Shown here: piece after piece, positions 23,863-33,259 of the stretch
Numbering within the stretch: position 1 is the first letter of the stretch
How the letters are laid out: every line of letters begins with the position of its first letter
NCBI GenBank assembly: GCA_902773295.1
Contig: CACYDT010000172.1
Span: forward strand, 1-33,491
Direction of reading: 5' to 3'
Length of the DNA: 33,491 nucleotides
Source of the DNA: an uncultured Veillonellaceae bacterium
GTDB lineage: Bacteria > Bacillota > Negativicutes > Selenomonadales > Selenomonadaceae
Translations under genes and position numbers: made by a program
Notes under the pieces: generated by a model
The model's database searches: none
What the model was told of the DNA's origin: nothing
Seen by the model: only the letters and a program-made list of their open reading frames with translations

Positions 23863-23903
23863 AAGACTTGTGTGGCTGTTGTGCCGTGCAGGTCTTTTTC
23901 TTT
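23863..23903 (+). terminator. Rho-independent terminator after tRNA-Arg
   Basis: AAGACTTGTGTGGC (23863-23876) pairs over 14 bp with GCCGTGCAGGTCTT (23883-23896), including four wobbles, around TGTTGT. TTTTTCTTT ends the structure. It isolates the tRNA from the operon that starts at 24026. Bases 23904-24025 should hold that operon's promoter, but I could not place one. Confidence 0.85.
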
Positions 23904-24025
23904 ACCTGTGCCGGCGTATCCGGAAACGGGGCGCCTCATGGATGCCGAAAGGGGAAAGAAATGGGACATCGGAAGGAAATCAAGGATTTTTGTCGAAGCA
24001 GAGCAAGAAAAGGGGAGGACCGACC

Positions 24026-26212
24026 ATGAAGCTGTCGATTCGGGGACGGGTGCTGCTTCTGGTGCTGTTCGTTGTGCTTGCCACTCTCTTTGCAGTAGGG
24101 ATGGTATCTTTTTACAGCTTTTATGCTTCGAAGAAAGCCGAATTAGAGCAGGAGCGTGTCCTGAAAGAGTTCCTTTTGGAATCCATGGGGAGATATGCGG
24201 AGGAATATGCCAAAGCAAGACTGAGGGAAGTCACGGAGACCAAGGCCAAGCATTTGGACAGGGAGTTCCATATTGTTGGCGAGAATGTAGAGTATATGTC
24301 TGACAGCATGTCCCGTATCCTGTCCTCGCCGGGGAACTACCTTCCCCGCATCCTGCCCGATACGCGCAGCGAGCCGGATATCCTGTCCGGCACCCCTTAT
24401 GTCCATTATAGCCCGGAACTCATGCGTCAGGGGATTGGGAAAGATCTGCAGGCGGAAATCGGGCTGGCAGGAAATTTTGCCGATGTGCTGGTGCCTATGG
24501 GCAAACCTTATCATGGCGGCAATACTTCCTTTTTTGCAGGGTCGAAACATGGTTATCTTCTGTGTATGGACTGGATTTCCTCGAAGAACGGGCCTGTCAG
24601 CATTTTTCCTTCGCCGGAGGCGCGGCAGGAATTTCTCGACAGCTTTGACCCGCGGCAACGGTTTTGGTATCATCTGGGGAAGGAGGCCGTGAGTCCGATT
24701 TTCACGGATATCTATAAGGGTGCGGAAGGTTATCTGGGGATATCCTGTGTGATGCCTTATTATGATGGCGACGGTTTTGCCGGCGTAGTGGGCATCAGCT
24801 ACAGAGTGGAGGATATTCATCGGATGATGGTGGATGTAGCTCTTGATCCGTCGAAGTTGAGGTCGAATTTCATCCTGGACAAGAATGGCCATGTGATTAT
24901 TTCCTCCGAGCAGGAGGGTATTCTGGCTGTCACGCCGGAACTCATGGATATGCGCGAGATGGAGGAGCCCAGCCTTGCGGAAGCCGCCCGGCGCATGATC
25001 GCAGGGGAAAGCGATGTCATGTCCGTGGAGCTGGAGGGCGATACTTATTACCTCGCCTTTGCGCCCATGAAGTCCGTCGGCTGGAGCCTTGGCATCGTGA
25101 TTGAGGATGACGAGGTGCTGGATCCGGTGGAGCAGGTCAGCAGCGATGTTTTGGAGAAGGTCAGCCATTTTCACGGTACGATGAAAATGATTTTTGAGGA
25201 CTCCGTGCTCAAAATGGGCATGATATTGATTCCTGTCCTGCTTCTGGTGGTGTATGGCAGCGGTTCCATGGCATCGCGCGTCACGCGTCCGATCCGCAGG
25301 CTGGCCGATGGTGTGCGGGACATTGCTTCTGGCAATTTCGACAAGAAACTCGACTTGCATACGGGAGACGAAATCGAGCATTTGGCAATATGCGTCAACT
25401 CCATGGCGGAGGACCTCAAAGCCTATACGGAAAACCTTGCCCGGGCGGCGGCAGAAAAGGAGCGCGCCCGGGCAGAGATGGAAGTTGCGGCAAAGATCCA
25501 GTCGGATATGCTGCCCGGCGTATTTCCTGCCTTCCCGGAGCGGAAAGAATTTGACATATATGCTATGATGGAACCAGCGAAGGACGTGGGTGGGGATTTC
25601 TACGATTTTTATTTGAGGGATGAGAACCGGCTGGCCTTTGCCATTGCCGATGTATCAGGAAAAGGCATTCCTGCTGCTCTTTTCATGGCAAAATCCCAGT
25701 CGATTCTCAAAAACTGCCTTTTGACGGCAAAAGATTCCGGACAGCTTGCTTCTGTTCTGGAACAAGCCAATGCCTTGCTCTGCCGGAACAACGATGCTGC
25801 CATGTTCGTGACGGTGTTCCTCGGGCTCCTCGATCTCAGCACGGGGCATCTGGTCTATGCGGACGGCGGTCATTGCCCGCCGCTCCTGGGAAGGGGCGGC
25901 CGCTATGATTTCCTGCCCATGAGGAAGGGCACCATGCTCGGGCTCATGGAACTTCCCTACGAACAGCAGAGCGTGGACCTCGCGCCGGGAGACACCATCT
26001 TCCTTTACACGGATGGAGTTTCCGAGGCGATGAACGAGAACGGGGAACAGTTCTCGGAACCGCGCATCAAGGCAGCGCTCAATGCCCTGCCGCCCGACCG
26101 GTCCCCCGAGGATATCCTGTCCTGCCTGCTGAAGAGCATCAAGCAACATGCCGGCTCTGCCGAGCAATCCGACGACATTACCATGCTAGGACTTCGATAC
26201 AACGGAAAGTGA
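24026..26212 (+). CDS. Membrane Cache-HAMP-SpoIIE/PP2C serine phosphatase (RsbU-like)
   Basis: 728 residues. A membrane helix (about 8-28) and a second (about 396-412) flank an extracellular sensor of dCache type (QRFWYHLGKE, GISCVMPYYDGDGFAGVVGI). A HAMP linker (about 413-465) and a coiled coil lead to a SpoIIE/PP2C phosphatase. Its metal-binding residues are present: Asp524 and Asp527 in GGDFYDFY, Asp542 in IADVSGKGIPAALF, Asp663 in YTDGVSEAM, and Asp716/717 near the end. It should remove phosphate from a phosphoserine of a STAS protein. The next gene, 12 bases downstream, encodes exactly such a domain. GGGGAGG 7 bases before ATG 24026 excludes the longer frame. It is the likely sensor input of the operon. 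Confidence 0.93.
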   Translation: MKLSIRGRVLLLVLFVVLATLFAVGMVSFYSFYASKKAELEQERVLKEFLLESMGRYAEEYAKARLREVTETKAKHLDREFHIVGENVEYMSDSMSRILSSPGNYLPRILPDTRSEPDILSGTPYVHYSPELMRQGIGKDLQAEIGLAGNFADVLVPMGKPYHGGNTSFFAGSKHGYLLCMDWISSKNGPVSIFPSPEARQEFLDSFDPRQRFWYHLGKEAVSPIFTDIYKGAEGYLGISCVMPYYDGDGFAGVVGISYRVEDIHRMMVDVALDPSKLRSNFILDKNGHVIISSEQEGILAVTPELMDMREMEEPSLAEAARRMIAGESDVMSVELEGDTYYLAFAPMKSVGWSLGIVIEDDEVLDPVEQVSSDVLEKVSHFHGTMKMIFEDSVLKMGMILIPVLLLVVYGSGSMASRVTRPIRRLADGVRDIASGNFDKKLDLHTGDEIEHLAICVNSMAEDLKAYTENLARAAAEKERARAEMEVAAKIQSDMLPGVFPAFPERKEFDIYAMMEPAKDVGGDFYDFYLRDENRLAFAIADVSGKGIPAALFMAKSQSILKNCLLTAKDSGQLASVLEQANALLCRNNDAAMFVTVFLGLLDLSTGHLVYADGGHCPPLLGRGGRYDFLPMRKGTMLGLMELPYEQQSVDLAPGDTIFLYTDGVSEAMNENGEQFSEPRIKAALNALPPDRSPEDILSCLLKSIKQHAGSAEQSDDITMLGLRYNGK

Positions 26213-26224
26213 GGACATATCCCT

Positions 26225-27823
26225 ATGGCACTTGACATTACACCAAAGATGAGCGGAACAACGCTGACACTGGAGCTCTCCGGCAAGCTCAGCGCGCTGG
26301 AGGCGAAGGAATTCGATGCGGCATTTGAGAAAGCCGCAACAGGCATGAAGGAGGCGCTGTTGGATTTTTCCGCGGTGGATTATATTTCTTCTGCGGGCCT
26401 CCGTTCCTTGTTTCTGGCAAAGAAAAAGATGACCCGGCAGGGCGGAGACCTCAAGGTGCTCTATCCTGCGCCGGAGGTCATGGAGGTATTCCGGGCGACC
26501 CGCTATGACAATATCGTGACCATCGTGCAGCGGGGAGCCGAAGAGGCGCAGCCTGTGTTCTATCCCTTGCGTCCCGTGCAGCGCTGGATGGTGGACACCC
26601 ATTTCAAGGTGGCGCGCTCCACCATGATGAACACCGGGGGGTTGGTCAGGCTGGATCCTTCCATCGATCTGGAACTTCTGGCGGAGGCCGTGAACGGGCT
26701 TCTTTCCGCCTATGACATCTTCCGTTGCCGTCTGGTCTTCCATCCTGAGACAGGGGACATCTGCCAGCGTTTTGACGGGGAAGTCGGCAAGGTCTATGTG
26801 GAGATCATGTCCGATGAGGCGTTTGAGGAGCGCAAGCGGGAAGTGAAGCAGCCGTATGAGCTCATCGACCATCCCCTGTACCGTTTTTATATCATGAAGA
26901 CCGCCTCCGCCGCCTATGTCTACGCGGATTTCTACCATGTCATCATGGACGGTACTGCCATTGCTCTGCTGTTTTGGCGGGAATTGGACAAGAGGTACAT
27001 GCAGCTCGTCAAGAAGGAATTGCCGAAGAACTTGCGCCAGCCTTCCAGCTATGCAGAGTATATCCTGGAGGAAGCACGGATTCCGGAGGAGGAGCTGCGG
27101 GAAGGCCATGACTACTGGAGGAAGGTGCTGGAAGGGTTCTCGGAGACAAAGCACCTGCCTCCCGCAGATCTCCAAGGGGAAGCCGTCACATTGGAGCACG
27201 AGGTCGAGATTCCCTTCCCCGGATTGGAGAAGGGATTTTTCAAGGGGAAGGACTTCAATGAAAACACCTTCTTCATGGCTGCCGTCATGCTGGCCTTGGC
27301 CAAGTCCACGGGAAGGAGCGAGGCGCTCCTGGGCTGGGTTCATAACGGCAGGGCAAACTCTGCGGAACGCCGTCTGATGGGGCTCATGCTGGACCAGTTT
27401 CCCATCCGCTGGGATTTTCGCGAGGACATTTCCGTCGCCGGCTTCCTTTCCGGGCTGGAAGCCAAGGTGCAGGAGGGCATGACCTATCGCAAGAGCCTGG
27501 ACATGGTCTATGAGGACGGCATGGAAGACGGTATCGCCAGCTTCATCCTGCAAAAAGGAAGCATGGGCCGCCGCGGTGTCATGAAGCTGGGAGGGGTCGA
27601 TGCCGTGATTGAGGAAATGCCGGCCAATGAGATCTCGGCAGCGGAAAACAGCTTGGATATTGAGATGAATTCCCATGATGACGGAACCTATTCCCTGGTG
27701 CTGGACTATGACAATCATCGCTACACGGAAGGAGCTATGCGGCAGTTCGCCGCCATCATGGAGCAGATGGTCCATGCCTTGCAGGACGGAAGCCGCATGG
27801 TATCCGGATTGCTTGCAGAATAA
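26225..27823 (+). CDS. STAS (RsbV-like) domain fused to an NRPS condensation domain
   Basis: 532 residues. Residues 1 to about 104 form a STAS anti-anti-sigma-type domain: TLELSGKLSALEAKEF, then LLDFSAVDYISSAGLRSLFL, in which Ser56 occupies the regulatory phosphoserine position of RsbV/SpoIIAA. Residues about 110-532 form a condensation domain: YPLRPVQRWMVDTHFK at its start, DFYHVIMDG with catalytic His238 and Asp242 (the first His of HHxxxDG is Tyr), and a latch region near LGWVHNGRAN and MGLMLDQFPIRW. The domain pairing is continuous in frame with no sign of sequence error. It is 12 bases from each neighbour. I infer that phosphorylation of Ser56 controls where, or with whom, the condensation domain works. 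Confidence 0.9.
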   Translation: MALDITPKMSGTTLTLELSGKLSALEAKEFDAAFEKAATGMKEALLDFSAVDYISSAGLRSLFLAKKKMTRQGGDLKVLYPAPEVMEVFRATRYDNIVTIVQRGAEEAQPVFYPLRPVQRWMVDTHFKVARSTMMNTGGLVRLDPSIDLELLAEAVNGLLSAYDIFRCRLVFHPETGDICQRFDGEVGKVYVEIMSDEAFEERKREVKQPYELIDHPLYRFYIMKTASAAYVYADFYHVIMDGTAIALLFWRELDKRYMQLVKKELPKNLRQPSSYAEYILEEARIPEEELREGHDYWRKVLEGFSETKHLPPADLQGEAVTLEHEVEIPFPGLEKGFFKGKDFNENTFFMAAVMLALAKSTGRSEALLGWVHNGRANSAERRLMGLMLDQFPIRWDFREDISVAGFLSGLEAKVQEGMTYRKSLDMVYEDGMEDGIASFILQKGSMGRRGVMKLGGVDAVIEEMPANEISAAENSLDIEMNSHDDGTYSLVLDYDNHRYTEGAMRQFAAIMEQMVHALQDGSRMVSGLLAE

Positions 27824-27835
27824 GGAAAGGAAGGA

Positions 27836-30800
27836 ATGACGATGGGCAAACATTCTGAGGAACAGAAGGAAACCTGGTGCATCGCACATTTCGGGGACGA
27901 TATGCCGGATTGCCTGCCCCTGCCGGATAGGCGTGAAGCCTGCTCATCTGCATGGGCATCCATCTCGCTGCCGCTCGGGGAACGGGAAGAAGCTGCCCCG
28001 GCAGAGCTTGCGGCAAGCGTCCTCTTCCTTCTGGGCGTGTACGGCGGCATAGAGGAAGCAGGATGCCTGGTGCGGACACCTTCCGGCTGGATTCCCTTGC
28101 GCTCGGACTGGGACAAGGCCGCTTCTCCGACGGCGCTGGCGGAAAAGACCGGGGAACTCATGAAAGCAGCATCCTCCTTTGACTGGACAAAGGAGGACGC
28201 ATGGGATACTCTGGGTCAGGAAAAGGGGCGGGGCATTGCTTTGTCCCTGGCAGGGGAGTTGCCGCAGGAAGAACGGGAAGGCTTTGCCCTGCTGTTCCGG
28301 GCTGCTCCCGACCGTTTGACCGTTTCCTATGCGGTTTCCTGCTATACGGAAGAATTCCTTCGGGGCCTTGCCCTCTCATGGAAGGAAATCCTCTTGGGGT
28401 TCCCGGGGGCAAAAAAAATGGCCGATGTCCCTGTGACGGCGAAGGAAACCCTCAGAACCTTGGACGGCTTCAATCAAACAGCCCACGAGTACGACCGGAT
28501 CTCGACCGTTGTGGACTTGTTCCGCGTCCGGGCAGCCGAATTCCCCGACCATATCGCGGTGGTCTATGAGGACAAGTCCTATACCTATGCCGAGGTGGAT
28601 GACATCTCTGATCGGTTGGCAAGCTATCTTCACCGTCAAGGGCTGGGACGGGGCGACGCTGTCCCGGTCTTCATTCCGCGCTCCGAGTACATGGTCATTG
28701 CGTCCCTTGGCGTTTTGAAGGCGGGCTGCGCCTATGAGCCTTTGGATCCCAACTATCCCGATGAGCGGCTGGCCTTCATGGCCAAGGATGCTTCGGCAAA
28801 GCTCATTCTCGTGGATGACAGCCTTCTGCCGCGTCTGGGGAATTTCAGGGACTTTTCGGGAAAGCGGCTCTGCCTTTCGGAAATCGCTGATTTGCCGAAA
28901 CCGGAGGCCACCGAATTGGCGGAGATCGCGCCGCCCGAGCCGGAGGATTTGTTCACGTTGATTTACACGTCGGGAACCACCGGCGTACCCAAGGGCGTGA
29001 GGCTTCTGCACCGGAACCTCATGGCCTATGCCGCTTGGTACCGGCGTTTCTTTGCCCCTACGGAAAAGGCTCGCATCACCTGCTACAACAGCTATGGATT
29101 CGACGGTTCCCTGACAGACATGTATCCGGCTCTCACGGTGGGCGCAGCAGTCATCGTGATTCCGGAAGAAAAGAAGCTGGATCTGCCTGCCTTGGCGGAT
29201 ATCATCCGGAAACATCGGGTTTCCATTGCCGACCTGCCCAGCCAGGTGGGGCGGCAATTCGCCCTGACCATGGACTGCCCGTCGCTGAAGTACATTGTGG
29301 GAGGCGGCGAGAAACTGGTGCCTTTCGAGCCGGTCTATCCTTATGTGTTTGCCAATGAATACGGCCCTACGGAAACCACCGTTGCCATCACTTGCTACAA
29401 CATGACGGAATACGAGCCGGACATTCCCATCGGAACGCCCATGGACAACACAGCCATCTACATTGTGGACAGCGCCGGAAGGAGAGTCCCTCCCGGCGCA
29501 CTGGGGGAGCTTTGGGCAGCAGGGGTTCAGGTCACGGGAGGCTATCTCAACCGCCCGGAGAAGACGAGGGAAGTATTCGTGCCGAACCCCTTTTCCAAGG
29601 AGCCCGGTTATGAGACGGCCTACCGCACGGGAGACATCGTGCGCTACCGTCAGGATGGCAATATCGAGTTCGTGGGAAGGCGCGACGGTTTAGTGAAGAT
29701 TCGCGGCTTTCGGGTGGAGCTTGCCGAAGTAGAGGGTGTCCTCCATGATTTCCCATCCGTGAAGAATGCGGCCGTTGTCGCGCTGGACAATCCTGCAGGG
29801 GGGAAATACATCGCCGCCTATGTGGTGGGGAATGAGCCCATTGACAAGGCTGCCCTGGCCGATTTCATCCGGGAGCGGAAGCCCCCCTACATGGTGCCTG
29901 CTGCCATCGTGCAGATCGATGCCATTCCCCGCAACCAGAACGGGAAGCTCAACCGCAAGGCTCTGCCCGTGCCGGAGATCCATGCACGCGAGAAGGAGTA
30001 TGTCCCGCCGAAGAACGAGACAGAGGCCGAGCTTGCGAGGGGCTTTGCTGTGGCATTGGGCATGGAGCGGGTCGGTGCGGAAGAAGATTTCTTTGAGGCG
30101 GGCGGCGACAGCTTAGGCATTGTGCGCCTGCTTTCTGAATGCCGCGATTTGAAGCTCAATTTCCACCTGATTTATGAGGGGAAGACTCCCAGGGGAATTG
30201 CTGCGCTCCTCGCCCGGCGCAATGCAGACAGCGCTGGTTCGGGAAAACAGAGGGAAACCCATTTCTTCGGGCCTCTCCATGAGCTGCACTATGACTGGGG
30301 GAATTCTCTGGAGGAAGGCTATGGGCTCCACTGCGATGCCACGGTATACCTGGCTCCGGATACCGACATGGAGCGGCTGGCCATGGCCGTGGAAAAGACG
30401 TTGCTGGCCCATCCTGCCGTGGATGCCAGGCTCACGGATGCCGGAGACGGAACGCTTCGCTGGAAGCCCGGCGATTTGGAGGGCATGAAGCCATCCATCC
30501 GGGAGATTTCCCGGGAAGACTACGATGCTTTGAAGGAGAACATTCGCCAACCGTTGAACAAGCCGGAGACCCGCATGTTCGTCATGCGCCTCTTCGTGAT
30601 CCGGGAAGTGGATGGAACGGCCAGCAAGGAGTTCTATTTTGATTTCCTCCATCCCATTATCGATGGGGATTCCATCAATATCTTCCTGGCGGATGTGGAT
30701 GCCGCTTACCGGGGAGAGGAACTTGCACCGGAAGAATACAGCATCTTTGATTACTATGACGAGATGGAGGATATGATAGGGACTCCTGCCTACCGGGAGG

Positions 30801-31492
30801 AACAGCAGTGGAACCATGATTTCGTCCGTTCCTTCACGGAGCGCCCGGGAGAGCTTCCGGGGGATTTGGATCCCAAGGGAGAAAATGATACCAGGGATAT
30901 CATGGTGCCCATCCATGTTGACCTCCATGCCGTGGATGCCTTCACCAAGGCGCAGGGCATCACAGACGGGACACTCCTGGCTGCGGCCTTCGGCCTTCTG
31001 CAGGGCCGGAACAACGGGGAACAGGCCGCCGCCATTCTCACCATCTACAACGGGCGGGACGATATCCGCTACGAGCGCACCATGGGCGCGGTCTACCGCC
31101 ACTATCCCCTCTGCGTCCGCTGGCAGGAGGACATGACGGCAGGGAGCTTCGTGAAAGAGACCCAGGAAAACATAATGCTCTGCCGCCGCCATGTGCTCTA
31201 CGAAGGGGACCCCGTGCCCCTCATCGCCGCTTTTGCCTATCAGGGGGAAGACGTGGACGGTCCTTTCGATTTCTGCGGCGGCAAGGCCCGCTATGAAGAA
31301 ATCGAGGACTTCGAGGAGGAGAATTTCGATTTCTTCCTCCATCGCCGCAGGGATGATTTCTACGTCAACCTGACCTATAACACGAAGGAATACAGCGAGG
31401 ATTTCGTCGCCCGTTTCCTGAAGGATTATGCCAGTGTCATTCACGCCCTTGCAGAGGGGAAGAGGATTGGGGATATCCTGGGGATGCTGTAA
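27836..31492 (+). CDS. Nonribosomal peptide synthetase (partial C - A - PCP - C)
   Basis: 1218 residues. Residues 1 to about 210 look like only the C-terminal lobe of a condensation domain, ending in LDGFNQTAHEYDR. The adenylation domain (about 215-715) has LIYTSGTTGVPKGV (about 374-387), NEYGPTETT, YRTGDIVRY, GRRDGLVKIRGFRVELAEVE and NGKLNRKALP with Lys704. The carrier domain has DFFEAGGDSLG with phosphopantetheine Ser759. A C-terminal condensation domain (about 800-1218) has FLHPIIDG with catalytic His939. There is no thioesterase or reductase. My manual specificity code is D-G-T-D-I-G-E-V-A-K, which I cannot assign to an amino acid. ATG 27836 or 27842 can start. A phosphopantetheinyl transferase is needed and is not in the window. 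Confidence 0.93.
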   Translation: MTMGKHSEEQKETWCIAHFGDDMPDCLPLPDRREACSSAWASISLPLGEREEAAPAELAASVLFLLGVYGGIEEAGCLVRTPSGWIPLRSDWDKAASPTALAEKTGELMKAASSFDWTKEDAWDTLGQEKGRGIALSLAGELPQEEREGFALLFRAAPDRLTVSYAVSCYTEEFLRGLALSWKEILLGFPGAKKMADVPVTAKETLRTLDGFNQTAHEYDRISTVVDLFRVRAAEFPDHIAVVYEDKSYTYAEVDDISDRLASYLHRQGLGRGDAVPVFIPRSEYMVIASLGVLKAGCAYEPLDPNYPDERLAFMAKDASAKLILVDDSLLPRLGNFRDFSGKRLCLSEIADLPKPEATELAEIAPPEPEDLFTLIYTSGTTGVPKGVRLLHRNLMAYAAWYRRFFAPTEKARITCYNSYGFDGSLTDMYPALTVGAAVIVIPEEKKLDLPALADIIRKHRVSIADLPSQVGRQFALTMDCPSLKYIVGGGEKLVPFEPVYPYVFANEYGPTETTVAITCYNMTEYEPDIPIGTPMDNTAIYIVDSAGRRVPPGALGELWAAGVQVTGGYLNRPEKTREVFVPNPFSKEPGYETAYRTGDIVRYRQDGNIEFVGRRDGLVKIRGFRVELAEVEGVLHDFPSVKNAAVVALDNPAGGKYIAAYVVGNEPIDKAALADFIRERKPPYMVPAAIVQIDAIPRNQNGKLNRKALPVPEIHAREKEYVPPKNETEAELARGFAVALGMERVGAEEDFFEAGGDSLGIVRLLSECRDLKLNFHLIYEGKTPRGIAALLARRNADSAGSGKQRETHFFGPLHELHYDWGNSLEEGYGLHCDATVYLAPDTDMERLAMAVEKTLLAHPAVDARLTDAGDGTLRWKPGDLEGMKPSIREISREDYDALKENIRQPLNKPETRMFVMRLFVIREVDGTASKEFYFDFLHPIIDGDSINIFLADVDAAYRGEELAPEEYSIFDYYDEMEDMIGTPAYREEQQWNHDFVRSFTERPGELPGDLDPKGENDTRDIMVPIHVDLHAVDAFTKAQGITDGTLLAAAFGLLQGRNNGEQAAAILTIYNGRDDIRYERTMGAVYRHYPLCVRWQEDMTAGSFVKETQENIMLCRRHVLYEGDPVPLIAAFAYQGEDVDGPFDFCGGKARYEEIEDFEEENFDFFLHRRRDDFYVNLTYNTKEYSEDFVARFLKDYASVIHALAEGKRIGDILGML

Positions 31493-31504
31493 GGGGGGAT
31501 TGCT

Positions 31505-33259
31505 TTGGAACGCGCTGTGAATCCTGCCTGTTTCACCCGCAAGATGTTCTTGCATTCGGTGCTGCCGGCTCCCTTGGCGGCGATTGGCTTGGCGTTGGCA
31601 GAAATGGGGGATACGATTCTGGTGGGACATGCCATCGGCATGGACGGGCTGGCCGCCATCGGCTTTATCTCCCCCCTCTTTCTCCTTGCTACCTTCTTTG
31701 TCTTTGGACTCTCCATGGGGGGCGCCATTGTCTACAGCAATCTTATGCATGAGGGGAAAAAAGAAGATGCCTTGGGCATCTTCCATTTTTTCCTGCGACT
31801 TTCCGCTCTGGTGGGCTTTGGCATCACGGCGGGAGGACTGCTCTTTGAAGACGGACTTCTCCTTCTTCTCGGCACCGGGCCGGAGGACGGCGTGGTATAC
31901 GAGATGGCAAGGAGCTATCTCTTTTTCATCCTGCTGGGGATTCCCTTTGAGATTTTGATGGAGGTCATCACCGCCTATCTTCGGAACGATGATGCCGACA
32001 CCCTTTCCGTTGCCATCCAGACGGCCAGCGGTATCGGGAACCTTGCGATCAGCGCCCTGATGCTCTTCGTTTTCGATTGGGGCGTGGCGGGTTGCAGCTT
32101 CGGTTTTTTCTTTTCCAATTTCCTGGCGGTGCTCGTTTCCCTGGCCTATATCCTGTTCTGCTCGAAGGGGGAGCTTTCTCTTCGCGGCAGGGCTGCTTCC
32201 TTCCGGGATGCTGTCAAGCCTTTGCGGCTGGGGTTTGCCACCTCTGCCGAGTACATCTTTGATGCGCTCTTTACCCTGGTGTCCATCCATCTTTTGATGG
32301 ACATCGCAGGAACAGAGGGCGTGGCGATTTTCAACATCATGGAGAATTTGGCCCTGCTCTTCATCTTCCTCTACGAGTTCATCGGAAAGACCTCCCAGCC
32401 CTTGTTTTCTGCCTTCTTTGCCGAATGCAATTTTGCCGAGCTCCATCGCGTTTTCCGTTATGCCCTGGCCTATTCCCTTCTCTGGGGCATTCTGGCCACG
32501 GTTCTGGTGGTGGTCTATCCCCAGATTCTCGACCTGCTTTTCGGGCTTGAGGATATCGAGGATGCATCCATGGCATATTATGCGGCACGTATCTTCTGCA
32601 TCAGCACGATTTTCATGGGAATTGCCCTGCTCCTGCAGAACTATCTGCAATCCGAGGAAGACGAGAGCGGGGCCTTCCTCGTGGTGTTCCTGCGGCGTTT
32701 GGGTGTCAGCCTGCCCTTGGCCTTTGTCCTGGCAAAGTTCGGCTTTGATGCCTTTTGGCTTGTCTACCCATTGTCGGAGATTGCTACATTGGTTCTTCTG
32801 TTCCTCTACAAGTACAGGAAAGGAGAGCGGCACTTGGTGGAAGAGGCGCGGATTTATACGGCGTTCTTCCCGGGCCGCATTGAGGACATGGCCGAGTATT
32901 TGGATGCCATGGAGGCCTTCGCCGCTTCCTGGGGTGCCAATCCCAGGAAAATCTACACGTTGCGGCTGGCTGTGGAGGAGATCTGCGGCTTCATGGAAGA
33001 GCGGGCCGGCCGCAGCCCGGATGTTCCCACGTTGACGCAGCTCACGCTGATTGCCCGGGAGGACGGTTTTTTCCAGCTCCATCTGCGCGATGACGGGAAG
33101 GAGATGGATCCCTTCCAACAGGAACTCCAAGGAGCTTTCACGGAACTGCCCGAGAAACTGGATACACGGGCATTGGGGCTCCATGTGGTCAAAACCCATG
33201 CCCGCCAGTTCCTCTATCGGAATTATCAAGGGTTCAACACGATGACCGTCACCATATAG
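31505..33259 (+). CDS. MATE-family transporter fused to an RsbW-like ATPase domain
   Basis: 584 residues. The first 450 or so are a 12-helix-type MATE exporter: an N-terminal PLAAIGLALAEMGDTILVGH, repeated hydrophobic helices, and FATSAEYIFDALFTL at the second half. Residues about 455-584 resemble HATPase_c_2 anti-sigma kinases: LRLAVEEICGF (Glu491/492), LRDDGKEMDPF (Asp529/530) and LGLHVVKTHARQFLYR. The N-box Asn that binds magnesium appears to be Phe496, so ATP binding or kinase activity is uncertain. The start is TTG 31505 with AAGGGGGG ending 6 bases upstream. It probably exports the NRPS product and, through its cytosolic tail, can meet the STAS domain of the condensation protein. Confidence 0.9.
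   Translation: MERAVNPACFTRKMFLHSVLPAPLAAIGLALAEMGDTILVGHAIGMDGLAAIGFISPLFLLATFFVFGLSMGGAIVYSNLMHEGKKEDALGIFHFFLRLSALVGFGITAGGLLFEDGLLLLLGTGPEDGVVYEMARSYLFFILLGIPFEILMEVITAYLRNDDADTLSVAIQTASGIGNLAISALMLFVFDWGVAGCSFGFFFSNFLAVLVSLAYILFCSKGELSLRGRAASFRDAVKPLRLGFATSAEYIFDALFTLVSIHLLMDIAGTEGVAIFNIMENLALLFIFLYEFIGKTSQPLFSAFFAECNFAELHRVFRYALAYSLLWGILATVLVVVYPQILDLLFGLEDIEDASMAYYAARIFCISTIFMGIALLLQNYLQSEEDESGAFLVVFLRRLGVSLPLAFVLAKFGFDAFWLVYPLSEIATLVLLFLYKYRKGERHLVEEARIYTAFFPGRIEDMAEYLDAMEAFAASWGANPRKIYTLRLAVEEICGFMEERAGRSPDVPTLTQLTLIAREDGFFQLHLRDDGKEMDPFQQELQGAFTELPEKLDTRALGLHVVKTHARQFLYRNYQGFNTMTVTI

Noticed and set aside
23773-23903. Integration site of a genomic island at tRNA-Arg, with the NRPS operon as cargo
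   Set aside because: No integrase gene and no second copy of the tRNA 3' end are visible downstream within the window.
30113-33229. Very long minus-strand open frame (1038 codons) opposite the NRPS and MATE genes
   Set aside because: Its composition is that of an antisense shadow and the plus strand carries unmistakable condensation and MATE domains.
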